From positions 1-64,000 of the forward strand of contig JAEQBH010005415.1 in the NCBI GenBank assembly GCA_016808115.1: a stretch of 64,000 nucleotides of DNA, read 5' to 3'. Shown one piece after another: positions 25,691 through 39,071 of this stretch. The DNA comes from Tetrastigma voinierianum (taxonomy: Eukaryota; Streptophyta; Magnoliopsida; Vitales; Vitaceae). Both the position numbers and the translations under genes were made by a program. The notes beneath the pieces are model-generated. The model saw only the letters and a program-made list of their open reading frames with translations, made no database searches and had not been told where the DNA came from. Position 1 is the stretch's first letter; each line of letters begins with the position of its first letter.

Positions 25691-28600
25691 CCATACCGCT
25701 GCGGCCGCTGTACCGCGACGATGAAGCGGATACACTCCGCCACGTGCCACGTCGTCAACGGTAGTCCGGGTCAACTCGTGCTACATTGCCATTCGCTACA
25801 TCGCCACTTCCTACGCAACTCACCGCACCATGGGCCATGAGACAAGCAGCTTCAGATTGACGAGGTGATACACCTCAAAGACAAAGCCACACTCGCCTAA
25901 CGAGTCGATCAACTTAGGATACATTGCCACTTCTGGCCATCGCTCACTCCTGGGCTTGAATGCCACTCAAGGCCACAGCCGCAGGAGCCAAGCAAATTTC
26001 GCATCGGGAGGAGGTGATCCACTCAAGATAGGCCACGTCGCCCGCAGTCGATCAACCCGGCCATATATCGCCCATTCCACATCGCCACTCTGGCCAACGC
26101 CACCGAGGCCATCGCCAAGAGCCAAGCAACCGCATTGACGAGGTGATCCACTTTAGCACGCACTCACGCCGCCTAACGAGTCGATCAACTTACGCTACAT
26201 CGCCACGGCCATCGCCATTCTACGAACCCCACCAAGGGGCCATACGCCAGAGACAAGCAAACTATATCGACGCAGGAGATCCACCCGCCACGCGCCAAGC
26301 CGGCCAACGACCGATCAACTCGTGCCATTGCCATTCGGCTACAACGCCACTCGGGTGGAACGCCAACAAGGCCATAGAATGAGGAGCTAAGCAGCTCACA
26401 TTGACGAGGTGATCCACTCAGCACAAGCCACGCTACCTACCGAGTCGGGGCTCAACTCGTTACATTGCCAATTCTACCGAACGCCACCAAGTCCATACCG
26501 CCAAGAGCCGCTACCAGATTGACGAGGTGATCCGCTTAGCACGCACTCACTTCGCCTAACGAGTCAGATCAACTCAGGCTATATCGCTACTCGGCTAAAT
26601 CGCCACTCGACCGGAACGCCATCAAGGCCATAGCGTTAGGAGCCAAGCAGCTCATATTGACGAGGAGATGCACTCAACACAGGCCACGCTGCCTAACGAG
26701 TCAGATCAACTCAGGCTACATTGCCATTCAGCTACATCGCCACTCGGGTGGAACGCCAACAAGGCCATATCGCCAGGGGCCAAGCAGCTCACATTTACGA
26801 GGTGATCCACTCAGCACAAGCCACGCTACCTGGCGTAGTCAGATCAACTCAGCCACATTGCCACTCCCGCCATCGCCACTTCTACCGAAACGCCTACCAA
26901 GGCCATAGCGCCAAGGGCCAAGCGTACCACATTTACGAGGTGATCCACTAAAGACAGTAACGCCGCTCTAACGAGATTAAGATCAACTCAGTTCCATCGC
27001 CATTCTACTATATCGCCACTGATGGAACGCCACTGCGCCATGGGCCACGTGAGCCAAACATATTGATGAGGAGATCCACTCAAGACAGCCACGCCGCTAA
27101 ACGAAGTCAGATCAACTCAAAGAGACACATTCCGCTACATCGCCACACGGCTCGAACGCCACCAAGGCCATACGCTGTGGAGCCAAGCAGCCAAGATCGA
27201 CGAGGTGATCCATCAAGACAGCCACGCCGCCTTAACTAGTCGATCAACTCCGCCCATCGCTTATTCTACTACATCGCCACTCTGGTCGAATGCCACTAAG
27301 GCCATAATGTGAGCCAAGAAATACATCGACGATAATGATCCACTCAAGACAGCCACGCCTTAACGAGTCGATCAACACAGCTACATTGCCATTCACCACA
27401 TCGCCACTCGTTGAACGTCACCAAGGCCATAGCGCCAGAGCTGGCGTACCACAATGACGAGGTGATCCCCTGCCATCAGCTACGCTCACCGTGTCGATCA
27501 ACTCAGTGGGTACATCGCTATCTCTGGCCATTTCGCCTAATTCACTGAACGCAAACTCAAGGCTTTAGCGCCAGAGCCAAGCAACTCGCATTGACGAGGT
27601 GATCCACCAAGACAGCCACGCCGCCGAACGAGCAAGATTAACCGTGCCACATTGCCACTGGCCATCGCTAATGGCATGGAACGCCACCACGCGCCATACG
27701 CCAGAGCCAAGCAGCCAGACGAGGAGGTGATCCACTGAACACAGGCCACGCTCCCTAACGAGTCAGATCAACTCAGCTACATCGCTACTCGGCTGGAACG
27801 CCACCAAGGCCATAGCGCCAGGGGCCAAGCAGCTCACATTGACGAGGTGATCCACTCAAAGACAGCCACGCCGCCTAAGGAGTCGCTCAACTCGGTGCCA
27901 CGCGACATAACATCGCCATTCTGGCCATATCGCCACTCTACTGAACGGCCACCAAGGCCATATGGCCGTGGGCCAAGCAAACAGACAAGAAGTGATCCAC
28001 TCAAGACAGCCACGCCGCCTAACGAGTCAGTCAACTCGTGCCATCACACTTCTGGCCACATCGCCACTCCTACCGCAAAGCCACCAAGGCCATAGCGCTG
28101 TAGAGCCAAGTAGCCCGCACACAGGTGATCCATTTAGCACAGGCCACGCTGCCAAACGAGTAAGATCAACTTAGGGTACATTGCCACCGGCCACATCGTC
28201 GCCTGGGCTGAACGCCCACCCGGTGGCCATACCGCCAAGAGCCAAGCAGCCGCAAAGGACGAGGTGATCCACCCAAGACGCACCACGCCGCTCTAACGAG
28301 TCGATCAACTCAGCTACATCGCTCACTTACATCACCACCTCCCGCCGAACGCGCCCAAGGCAATAGCGCCAGGAGCCAAGCAACTCATATTGACGAGGAG
28401 ATGCACTCACACAAAGCCACGCCTTAACGAGTCGATCAACTCAGCCACATTGCCACTTCCTGGCCATCGCCACTTCTACCGAACGCCACCAAGGCCATAC
28501 GCTCAGGCCAAGCAAACACATTTACGAGGTGATCCACTCAAGACAGCAACGCCGCCTTAACGATTAATATCAACTCAGCTCCATTGCCATCTCTGGCTAT

Positions 28601-31600
28601 ATATCACCACTGGCCGGAACGCCACCAAGGCTATAGCGCCGTGAGCCAAGTGAGCTCACATTGACTCGGGAGATCCACTCGGGAAGACAGCCACGCCGCT
28701 CTTAACGAGTCCGACAACTCAGTTACATTGCCATCTCCGCTACATCGCCACACTCCGGGGCCGAACGCCACCGCGCCATAGCGCCAGTGAGCTGGCAACG
28801 TGACGACGAGGTGATCCACTCTCAAGACAGCCACCGCCTAACTAGCCAAATCAACTCCGCTCCACGCTTATTCGCCGGCTTACATCGCCACTGGCCGGAA
28901 TGCTACCAAGGCCATAACAGCCAGGAGCCAAGCAGCCTCACATTGACGAGGTGATCCACTCAAATTTCAAAGCACATTTAACGAAATGACTAACTCAAAG
29001 CACATCATAATTCAGCCACATCGCCACTGCTGGGAACCCACCAAGGCCATAGCCAGAGCCAAGCTCACATCGACGAGGTGATCCACTACACGTGCCATGT
29101 CGCCTACCGTGTCGATCAACTCAGCCACATCGCCATTCTACATTTCTCGCCAATTCCGCTCTAACGCCACCAAGGTCTTTAGCGCCTGTGAGCCAAGCAA
29201 CTCATTGGACGACGTGGATCCAATCAAACACAGCCACGCCCAACGAGTAAGATTAACCTCAAAGCATTGCCACTCTGCTACATTGCCAATGGCATGGAAC
29301 GCCACCACTAGCCATGGGCCGCCGGCCAAGCAAACAGATTGAGGAGGATCCACTCAACACGTGCCACGTCCCTAACGAGTCGATCAACTCAGTTACATTG
29401 AAATTCAGCACATCGCCACTCGCTGGAACGCCACTCAAGGCCATACGCCAGGAGCCGCAGCCTCACATCGACGCAGGGGCGATCCATAAGCATGTGCCAC
29501 GCGCTCTTACCGTGTCAGATCAACTCAGCTACATTGCCATTCTAGCTACTTCGCTCTCCGTTGAACGCCACCAAGGCTTTGGCCGGGCCAGAGCTGCTGA
29601 ACTCGCATTGACGACGTGATCCAACCCAAGACAGCCACGCCGCCTAACGAGTAAGATTAACTCAGGATACCGCCACTCGCTACATCGCAATGGCATTAAC
29701 GCCACTGGCCATCACGGCTGCCAAACAGACGAGGAGGTGATCCACTCAACACAAAGCCACGCCCCTAACGAGTCGACCAACCTCAGCCACATCACAATTT
29801 GGCCACATTGCCACTGCACGGAACTCCATCATAATATAACACAGGGCCAAGCAAATGCGATCGACGCAGGTGATCCACTCAAAGACAGCCACGCGCCTAA
29901 GGAGTCGATCAACTCAGTTAAGAGCCTATTCAAATTACACGCCACTCTACTGAACGCCACTAGCGCCATATGGCCAAATGTGCAACAAGACACAGGGCTG
30001 ATCCACTCAAGACAGCCACGTCGCTTTAATGAGTCAAAGCCAACTTTAAAGTTACATCACATTTCCCATTACATCGCCACTGCCTCGCAGCCACCAAGGC
30101 CATGGGCGCCTGTGGAGCCCAAGAAGCCGCGACGCGAGGTGATCCATTTGAAGACAGCCACGCCGCCAAACGAGTCGATCAACTTAGCTACATTACCACT
30201 TCTGCCACATCGCGCCGGCTGAACGCCACTAAGGCCATACCGCCAAGAGCCAAGCAAACAAGAAGTGGGATTTCCAGGCGGATCAACTCTAGCATGCACT
30301 CACGCCGCCCAACGAGTCGATCAATCCTCAGCTACATTGCCATTCTCGGGCCACATCGCCATTCTACACATCGCCACTCTACTGAACGCCACTAAGGCCA
30401 TAACACTGTGGGCCAAGCAAATTTCTCTTATTAACGAAGTGATCCACTCAGCGATTGTGCCACGCCGCTCTTAACGAAGTCAGTCAATTCAAAGCAATTG
30501 CCACTTGGCCATCGCCACTACGCAACGCTCCAAGGCCATGGGCCAGAGCTGCAGCCAGACGGGCGAGGTGGGATCCACGAAGACAGCCACGCCGCCAAAC
30601 GAGCCGATCAATCTCAGTTACATCGCCGTCTGGCCACATCGCCACTTACCGAACGCCACTGCCATACGCCAAGAGCTGGCAGCCAGACACGAGGTGATCC
30701 ATTACAAAGACCACGCCTAACGAAGTCGATCAACTGTGCCACATCGCCACTCTGGCCACATCACCACTCTACGAACGCCACCAAGGCAATACGCCTAATG
30801 GCCAAGAAACACACGACGAGGTGGATCAACTCAAGACAGCGACGCCGCCTAACTAGTCGATCAACTTAGGGCTCCATCGGGCATTCGGCCATATCGCCAC
30901 TCGCTGGAACGCTACTAAGGCCATAGCGCCAAGAGCCAAGCAAACACATCGGACGAAAGATCCACTCCGCACAGGCACGCCTAACGAGTCGATCAACTCG
31001 CTTATATCGCTTCATTCCGCTACATCGCCACACGACTGGAACCCCACCAAGGCCATAGCCAAAGCCAAGCTACCGCACGACTACAGTGATCCACCTCAGC
31101 GATAAAGCCACGCTAACGAGATGCATCAATTCAGTTACATTGTTATTCCAATGACATCGCCACTCGAATGGAACGCCACCAAGGCCATAAAGCAAGGGGC
31201 CAAGTAGCTCACATTGAGGAGGTGATCCACTCAGCATAGGCCACGCTGCCTAACTAGTCAGATCAACTCAAGCCCCATTGCCATTCGACTACATCGCCAC
31301 TGTCTGAACGCCTACCGCGCCATAGCCCCTTGAGCCAAGCAAACACATTGACGAGGTGGATCCACCAAGACAAAGTAACGTTACCTAACGAGTCAAATCA
31401 ACTCAGTTACATCAGCTTATCTGGCCACATCGCCACTCTCTACAACGCCACCAAGGCCATGGGCCACAGGAGCCAAGCACCACAATAACGAGGTGATCCA
31501 CTCAAAGACGTGCCACGCCGCCTAACGAGTCGATCAACTCAGCTACATTGCCATTCACCACATCGTCACTGGGCCGAACGCCACCAAGGCCATACAGAGC

Positions 31601-34600
31601 CGCCAGCCTCACATTTACTATAAGGATCCACTCGGGCATTGTGCCATGTTTGGTTTACCGAGTCGTATCAACTCAGCTACATTGCCATTCTGGCCACTTC
31701 GCCACTCCGCTGAACGCCACCAAGGCTTGGGGAAAATGTGAGCCAAGCAGTCGCATTGACGAGGTGATCCAATCGCACAGCCACGCCTTAACGAGTAAGA
31801 TCAACTCGTGCCATCGTCACTCTGGGCCACATCACACTGGCATGGAACGCCACTAAGGCCATAAAGGCCAGAGCCAAGCAAATGCATTGAGAGGAGGATC
31901 CACCAGACGTGCCACGCTCCCTAATGAGTTAGATCAACTCGGCTTACATTGCCACTTGGCCATCACACTGCGATGGAACGCCTCACCAAGGCCATGGGCC
32001 AGGAGCCAAGCACCGCATCGACCGAGGTGATCCACTCAACACAGCCACGCTCCTAACGAGTCGATCAACTCAGCTACATCGCCACTTCACATCGCCACTC
32101 TACCGAAAGCCACCAAGGCCATAACACAGGCCAACCAAATTTCTCGCACGACGAGGTGATCCACTCAAAGACGTGCCACGCTACCTAACGAGTCGGGATT
32201 AACTCAGTTACATCGCCACTCCCAAGCATCGCCACTTCTACCGAACGCCACCTGGGCGCTATAGTCAGATGCCAAGCAAATTTCAGACGACGAGGTGATC
32301 CACTCAAAGATGTGCCACGCCGCTTAACGAGTCAACCAACTCAGCCATATCGTGATTCTGGCTTACATCGCCATTCGCCCATCAGCCATTCCTGGGCTAC
32401 ATATACTCCTGGGCTTGAACGCCACTAAGGCCATAGCGCCAGGGGCCAAGCAGCCTTACCGACGGCGATCCATCAAAGATGTGCCACGCCGCCTAACGAA
32501 GTCGTCAACTCGGGGGTAACATCGTCAATCGGCACGTCACTTCCTACCGCACGCCCACCAAGGCCATAGCCCCAGGAGCTGGCAGCCGCATTGGCAAGGT
32601 GATCCACTCTAGCACAGCCACGCCGCCAAACGAGTCGATCAACTTTTAGCGACCGCGACTTGGCTACATCGACAAATTTGCTGGAACCCCACCATGACAC
32701 GCCAGAGCTACAGCCGCACGAGTGAGGTGATCCACTCAGCACAGGCCCCGCTGCCTAACGAGTCTGATCAACTCGGGTTACACGCTCATCTCTGGCTAAA
32801 GATCGCCACTCTCCCCATTGAACGCCTCACCAAGGCCATAGCGCCAAGAGCTGCCAAACAAGCAGCGGGGACGAGGTGATCCACCTGGGAAGACAGCCAC
32901 GCCGCTAAACGAGTCAGATCAACTTAGACTACACTGGCCAATTTCTAAGAACATCACCACTTCTGCTTGGAACGCCACCACGGCCACGCCAGGAGCCAAG
33001 CAGCTCGCATTGAGGAGGTGATCCATTCAGCACAGCCACGCCGTCTTAACGAGTCAGATCAACTCAAAGTTACATCGTCATTCTGGCTACATCGCCACTC
33101 TACCAAACGCCACCATGCCACTGGGCCAAGAGCTCAGCCAAGGCTGACGAGGTGATCCACTTAGCACTGCACTCACGCCCAACGAGCCTCGCATCAACTC
33201 AGGCCACATCGCCACCTCCTGGCCACATCGCCACTCACGGAACGCCACAAAGCCATGGGGCCGCCAGAGCCGAGCAACTCATATCGACAAAGCGAGATCC
33301 ACTCAAAGACAGCCACGCCGCCTAACGAGCCGATCAACTTAGTCTACATTGCCATTCACTACACGCCACTACCGAACGCCTACCAAGGCCATAGCGCCGG
33401 GGCCAAGCAATTGCGATTGACGAGGCGGATCCACTCAGCACGTGCCACTTCGCGCCCAATGAGTGAGATCAACTCAGCCACATCGTCATTCTGGGCCACA
33501 TCGTCACTTCTGGGCTGAACGCCACCATAGCAACAGTGGGCCAAGCAGCCTCGCATTGGACGAGGTGATCCACCAACACAGCCACGTTGCTCCAACGAGT
33601 TAGGATCAACTCAGCTACATCGCCACTTCTGGCCATACATCGCCACTCTACTGAACGCCACCATGGCCATGGGCCACAAAATAAGCAAATGCGACGACGA
33701 GGTGATCCATCAAAGACAGCCACGCCGCCTAACGAGTCGATCAACTCAGTTACACGTTATCTTGCCATCTCATTTCCGCCACATCGCTTATTCTGGCCAT
33801 CGCCAATTTCTACTAACGCCACCAAGGCCATAAATGGCCAGTGGCCCAAGCAACGCGACGACGAAGTGATCCACTTGAAGACAGCCACGCCGTTTAACGA
33901 GTAAGGTCAACTCAACTACATTGCCACTACATCGCCACTCACGCAGCCGCCACCAAGGCCATAGCGCCGTGAGCCAAGCAGCCGAGATCGACGAGGTGAT
34001 CCACTTACCACGACGACGGCTTAAACGAGTCGACTAACTTAAAGCACGCACTCTGGCCACATCGCCACTCTGGAACGCCACCAAGGCCATAAATAGAGAG
34101 CCAAGCAACCCCATTGACGAGGTGATCCACTCCAGACAGCCACGCTTAACGAGTCGATCAACTCGTGCTACATCACATTCAGCTACACGTCACTGGGTCG
34201 AACGCCACCAAGGCCATAAATACAGTGCCAAGCAATTTCACATTTACGAGGTAATCCACTGGGCTACGTGCCATGTTGTCTAATGAGTCGATCAACTCAG
34301 CTACATCGCTCATTCGCTTACTCGCTTTACTTTCGCTGAAACGCCACCAAGGCTTTAGCCGCCAGAGCCAAGCAGCCTTGCATCACGCAGTGATCCAATC
34401 CCAAAGACGCACCACGCCGCCTAACGAGTAAGATCAACTCAAAGCTACATTGCCACTCTGGCCACATTGCCACGGCATGGAACGCCAGCCAGAAGCATAG
34501 GCCACTGGGGAGCCAAGCAACCAGATTATGGTGATCCACCAAGCACAAAGCACGCCCCTAACGAGTCGATAAACTCAGGCTACATTGCCACTTCTGGCCA

Positions 34601-34973
34601 TTGCCACTGCATGGAACGCCACCAAGGCTATGGCCAGAGCCAAGCAATGATTGACGAGGTGATCCACTCAAAGACAAGCCACGCTCCTCTAACGAGTCGA
34701 TCAACTCAGTTATCATATTTCCCTACTACATCATTAATTTCTACCGAAAGCCACTAAGGCCATAACAGGCCAAGTAGCCAGATCGACGAGAGGATCCACT
34801 CAAAGATGTGCCACGTTACCTAACGAAAGTGAAATCAACTCAGCGCATCACACTCACATCGCCACCTACGAACGCCACCAAGGCCATAAAGCTGTCGATG
34901 CCAAGCAACCGCGACGACGAGGGTGATCCACCTCGAAGACAAAGCCACGCGACTAACGAGTCAAATCAACTCA

Positions 34974-35036
34974 GGCTATATTGCATTCGGCTACATCGCC
35001 ATTCGGCTACATCGCCATTCGGCTACATCGCCACTC
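34974..35036. repeat. Four-copy 16-bp subrepeat (clean) near the A/B junction
   Basis: GGCTACATCGCCATTC-type units start at 34974 (15 bp), 34989, 35005 and 35021. The last three differ only in the final ATTC/ACTC. Consensus monomers have two units. It lies about 150 bp before the change from type A to type B satellite. Confidence 0.9.
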
Positions 35037-35190
35037 AGCTGGAACGCCACCAAGGCCATAGCCACAAAAATAAGCAGCCTCATCGACGGCGATGCACTCA
35101 AGACAGCCACGCCTAACGAGTCGTGTCAACTCGTGCCACATTGCCACTCCTGGCCACATCGCCACTACCGCAACGCCTACCTCTACATTG

Positions 35191-36031
35191 CCGTTCGGTT
35201 ACATCGCCCTTTCATTGCGACGCCACGAGGCCATAGCGCCCGGGGGCGAGTAGCATGCGTGCGAGGGTGATCCGCGCCGCCTGACCCCGCGGCGCGAGGC
35301 GAGTCTTCGGATCAACGAACACATCTCGGGCTACATTGCCATTCGGCTACATCGCCACTCGGTGGAGCGCCACGAGGCCATAGCGCGAGGGCGGCGGTAT
35401 GTTGGCCAAAGTGATCCGCTTTCGGCCGCAGGCCCGCGTGCTTGAGTGAGATCAACTCATGCTACGTGCCATCGGCTACATGTCGCCACTCGTTGGGCGC
35501 CTGAGGCCATAGCGCCGGGGGCGGCGGCTCACATTGACGGGTGATCCGAAACGGCCGCAGCTCTGTGCGCAGCAGGTCAGGTCAACTTAGGCTCATTGCC
35601 ATTCGACTTCTCTCGCCACGCCGTTGGAACGCCACAAGGCCATAGCAGCCGAGAGCCAAGCGGCTCACGGTGGCCGGGGAGATCCATTCACTACGGGCCA
35701 CGACTTCCCTACTTGAGTCGGATCATTTCGAGGCTACTATGTGCCGTTCACTTCACATCGCCCTTGCCTGGTACGGAACGCCACAGGCCATAACGCCGGG
35801 ATCAGCGACCGCTGTTGTGAGGTGATCCGCCGACAGCCCTGCATTGCGCAACGAGTGGATCAATTGGGCTACATTCTTTATTCAGCTACGCCGCCGCTCG
35901 AATGGAACGCCACGAGGCCATGGGCGCCGGGGGCAGTAGCTCACATTGATGAGGTGATCCACTCGGCGTAGGCCCTTGTTGCCCTATTCGTCCCGGTCAT
36001 TTAAGGCTCCATTGCCATTTGATTCGTACCG
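35191..36031. repeat. Satellite array, type B (CpG-rich subfamily), block 1
   Basis: From about 35190 the same monomer framework continues, with a different set of diagnostic bases: GGCGGCTCACATTG in place of AGCAGCTCACATTG, GATCCGC in place of GATCCAC, CGGCCGCAGGCCCGCG in the GATCC-proximal spacer in place of a CAACACAGGCCACGC-type spacer, GTCGGATCA in place of GTCAGATCA, and CCACGAGGCC in place of CCACCAAGGCC. The block holds about six diverged monomers. It is broken at about 36020, inside the second 16-bp subrepeat, by the outer retrotransposon. Type B resumes on the far side of that element, so the element inserted into a B array. Confidence 0.92.
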
Positions 36032-37766
36032 TGGTGAGCTAAATCAGCAAAATTTATATACACCTAAGCTCTACTGCGTAGTCAAACTCTTTGCGGTATA
36101 GTGAATCTAGGATGAACACGGGGATGGGTTTCCATCTAAAAATGGTTTGCGTCGGTGCATGAAGGTAAGGAGTTTTCTATTTGGACTCTTTGGAATTGTG
36201 TTTCAAAAAGCGAGTGGGAATGGTTTAGGCGGGGTGTAAGCGAAAGTAAAAGGTGAAAAAGTTAACTTTGAAGATTTAGGTCACTAACTTGGCAAGTTAG
36301 GGCAAACAAGTGTCCTCGGGTTTTATCCTCGCGTTATGACATGCAACCTATAGTCCATGGCATAACCGGATCTATATTTAACTAGCAAACCTCGCGTGAA
36401 GCGACTCTATTTGAGTCAATACGGGTAGCATGCAGTTATGGCCCACTTTTAGTTTAAAGCCCTAACATTCAATTATCATTTGAAGGCTCGTAAGACCATC
36501 ACAAGAACAATCGGTGCATCTCACGAACCTTTGTATCTACAAGCATGGAAGTATTGGCCAAAATAATAGCGGAAATGTTGCCAACCACCCCAATTTGAAG
36601 AACCCAACATGTAAATATTGTATCTCGAGGAGGCTCGTAAGGACCATCTAAGAACATGATTGCATCTCTCACGAACCTTGCATCCTAAAGAAGCTTCATG
36701 GAGAGTATTGGCGAATCAATAGCATCCCATGTTATGCAATATGTTTGAGAATAAGGGCCATAAAATACTACTAGTAGCTTTTAATACAAGAGGACAACAT
36801 GCATATGCCCCACCACCCGAAGCTAGCTTCACTTCCTCTTCAAAGGAGAGCAGCCCGAAGCATCTCTTGAGTTATGTCTCGAGGGTGTTTGGCAATGTAA
36901 GAAAAGGAGAGAAAGAAGAGAAAGAGAGAAAAGAAATAAAAGCAAAACCTAAATCAAAAACTTTATTTACAAAAATAAAAACTTACAAGAAAAAAAACCT
37001 TCTCCACAGTTGTTCCTTCAATTCTCTATATCTTCTTACAAAACAAGAGGGGTTTATATAGGCCTCCTCAAGGTATGAAAATACCAAAAAAACTATGAAC
37101 CTAGCTAAGTTATTGGACAATTAAGTAATACACCAAGTTTTGAAGTCGGTTGCATTAATTACAAAAGGATGACAAGGCATCAATTTTCGCTAGGCTGAAG
37201 AATTTAACAGTGGCGAAAATCAACGAACTAGCGAAAATAGAAAAATTCGCTAAGGGTGGATAATTTGGCTATTTAGCGAATTTGCTAAGCAATTTTTGTG
37301 AAAGCGAAATCAGGTTTTTCGCTGAAGACGGTCTTAGCGAGGGGGTTGGAGTGAGTGCAGCGGAAAACTTTGCATTTTATTGAATTCGCGAAAATTTTAT
37401 TAAGGTTGCGAAAATTTTGCAATCTAGCGAAAATTTTTCGCAAGCAGCGAAAATTCGACTTTGTTGATATTTATTGCATTGCCTCTTTGTCTTCCATGCA
37501 TTAGATTTTCTTCACTTTGCCTTGGTTTTCTCATTGATTCTTGAAGTGATTGATGGTGAGACTTGAATTCAAACCGTGATTCATCATTCATCTAGACATT
37601 GAACTCCAAAAGTCTTGTAAAGCACAACTTGACCAAAATACTCTCTAAAGGCATAAGTGTTACTAAGAAGACTAAAACACTTTGGTGGTATGATGACATG
37701 ATTAATGCGTTTTTTCGAAACCTATCTATTAGGGTTCAAAATTGCACTTTTTTGGGCATAATCCCA
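36032..37766 (-). repeat. Left LTR (3' LTR) of the outer element
   Basis: Aligns colinearly with 52577-54318. Shared blocks include AATTTATATACACCTAAGCT, GAACACGGGGATGGGTTT, TTTCTATTTGGACTCTTT, TTTGAAGATTTAGGTCACTA, AACAAGTGTCCT, CTCGCGTTATGACATRCA, TATTTAACTAGCAAACCTC, GGAGGCTCGT, GGGGTTTATATAGGCCTCCT and AATTAATGCG. It contains a GA-rich tract (36905-36940) and a zone of TAGCGAAAATTTTCGCTA-like dyads (37190-37450). Differences from the other LTR are mainly small indels, with some substitutions. The reading frame at 36729-37061 is an LTR shadow, not a gene. Confidence 0.92.
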
Positions 37767-37804
37767 CACCCCCGACCAAAACGTTGCTAGTCCCTTAGCA
37801 ATGC
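37767..37804 (-). promoter_or_regulatory. Polypurine tract region of the outer element
   Basis: Read on the minus strand, GCTAAGGGACTAGCAACG is followed by TTTTGGTCGGGGGTG immediately before the LTR TG. This matches the layout of plant Tat/Athila elements, in which GAGGACAAGCAAAG-like sequence leads into a G-run next to the 3' LTR. It would prime plus-strand DNA synthesis. The G5 run at the LTR edge sets the element's orientation. Only about 80 bp separates this LTR from the inner element. Confidence 0.75.
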
Positions 37805-37848
37805 AAAAATAAAAAGGAGATGCATGTGGTGATTTTCAAAAAGGTTGT

Positions 37849-39039
37849 TGACAGGCCGAAAACGCGGTGTATAATTTGAATGCCTAAATGCGCAAGTGCA
37901 CGCGTAGCCCCAAGTAATATAGTGTACTTAGCGTGCGGATGTCGATCCTGAGGAAGGTAAATTGAATGGAGTTACCAACTTTTGAGACGATATCGCGAAC
38001 AAGGTTTTAGGGTAAAAATTAAATAAGGAAACGTAACTAAGTTATTGATTCTAGTGAATTAATTGGTGTTGGCGCCTAGGGTTAAATCTCCCCTATCCGT
38101 TCGATGGATTACTTTTCTAAAGATCATTATTCAATCTATTTATAATATGTCAATTGGCGAGGTGATCTTTACTACGAGATATCCTCTCTCGAGGTATATT
38201 TATCTAGTGAATAGGTCGAGTATATCTCTATCGACTCGGTATTAGAAATGCTTAAATCTCACAACGAAATACCACCTTCGAGGTTCGAATATCTCTATTA
38301 AGCAGAATGGCGGCTAAAGGCTACTCTACGGATCACGAATACCCTCTCATCTCTCGAATCTCGGATCTCCAGTGTGACTATGCTAACATTGGCCAGACGT
38401 TATCATATAATTGAAATACAGGTATAGAGTAGATATGACAAATTAATAAAAACTGAATAACATGAAAAGTCAAACTTTAATCCATTGTTCGTGACAGGGT
38501 TTGATGTAACCCTAGAAAGAGATCTAGAACATAATGAAAGAAAAGATCAAAGTGTGTAATAAGGAAAACATTGTTCTAGGATCCGAAAATATACGAAAAA
38601 TGAAAAGCGTTACAATTCCCGAGCACTTCTTCGAAGTCAGTGTCACTCTTGCTCGAGCCAGTGCCTCGTTAGTGCGCCTCCAGATCTCCTCGATTCTGAG
38701 ACCCTAATTCGCTTTTTAATGATGAGGCAGTTTCGAGGCGACGTCGACGTGGTGGCGATCGCGACGTGGTGTTTGATTGACTTACGCGTTTGTTGACCCC
38801 CACGTCGTGACTTGGTGGCGTCGCGGTGGTAGTCAGCGGCGTGGCGGTGACTTCCTTGCATGCTCCTCGTTTCTCAAAATGGCTTCCCGAGTTGTTCTTT
38901 TCGCCTCATCATGCTTTTGTATTCAAAACAAAAACTAAATAGAATCTAACACTAAAATTATTCAGGTAATATAAATAATGCCAAATCCAACATGAAAAGT
39001 AGGCGGCGATATAATCTGAGGTGTTTTAAGCACTCATCA
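37849..39039 (-). repeat. Left LTR (3' LTR) of the inner element
   Basis: Aligns with 45218-46380. Shared blocks include GCGGTGTATAATTTGAATGC, CTAAATGCGCAAGTGCACGC, GTAGCCCCAAGTAATATAGT, TTGGTGTTGGCGCCTAGGGT, TCGGATCTCCAGTGTGACTA, TTCCCGAGCACTTCTTCGAA and CCACGTCGTGACTTGGTG. The minus-strand LTR begins TGATGAGTG at 39039. A region with ACGTCG-type dyads lies at about 38740-38835, more decayed than in the other LTR. The frame at 38643-38861 crosses this region and is not a gene. Confidence 0.92.
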
Positions 39040-39071
39040 CACCCCCGAGCTTAATTTCTTGCTTGCCCTCG
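39040..39071 (-). promoter_or_regulatory. Polypurine tract of the inner element
   Basis: On the minus strand CGAGGGCAAGCAAGAAATT leads into AAGCTCGGGGGTG directly abutting the LTR start TGATGAG. This is very close to the plant Tat/Athila pattern (GAGGACAAGCAA ... TTTGGGGGTG TGATGAG). It is the primer site for plus-strand synthesis and gives the orientation unambiguously. Confidence 0.85.

Larger units (their letters stand above)
17784..35190. repeat. Satellite array, type A, block 3 (17.4 kb)
   Basis: The longest uninterrupted array in the window, roughly 125-130 monomers, same strand and landmarks as block 1. Recurrent monomer types can be followed. One type has AAGGCTTTAGCGCC (19505, 20870, 23950, 27553, 29574, 34352), usually followed by a monomer with GAGTAAGATYAACTC and GGCATGGAACGCC and then CAGATTGAGGAGGTGATCC (19590-19680, 27640-27730, 29255-29350, 29655-29740, 31795-31900, 34430-34530). 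This is evidence of ordered monomer types. It contains no genes. Near-consensus monomers cluster at 26580-26830 and 31170-31290. Confidence 0.97.

Noticed and set aside
38643..38861. Minus-strand 72-codon frame in the inner LTR
   Set aside because: It overlaps the ACGTCG palindrome region and its counterpart in the other LTR is interrupted. LTR sequence, not a gene.
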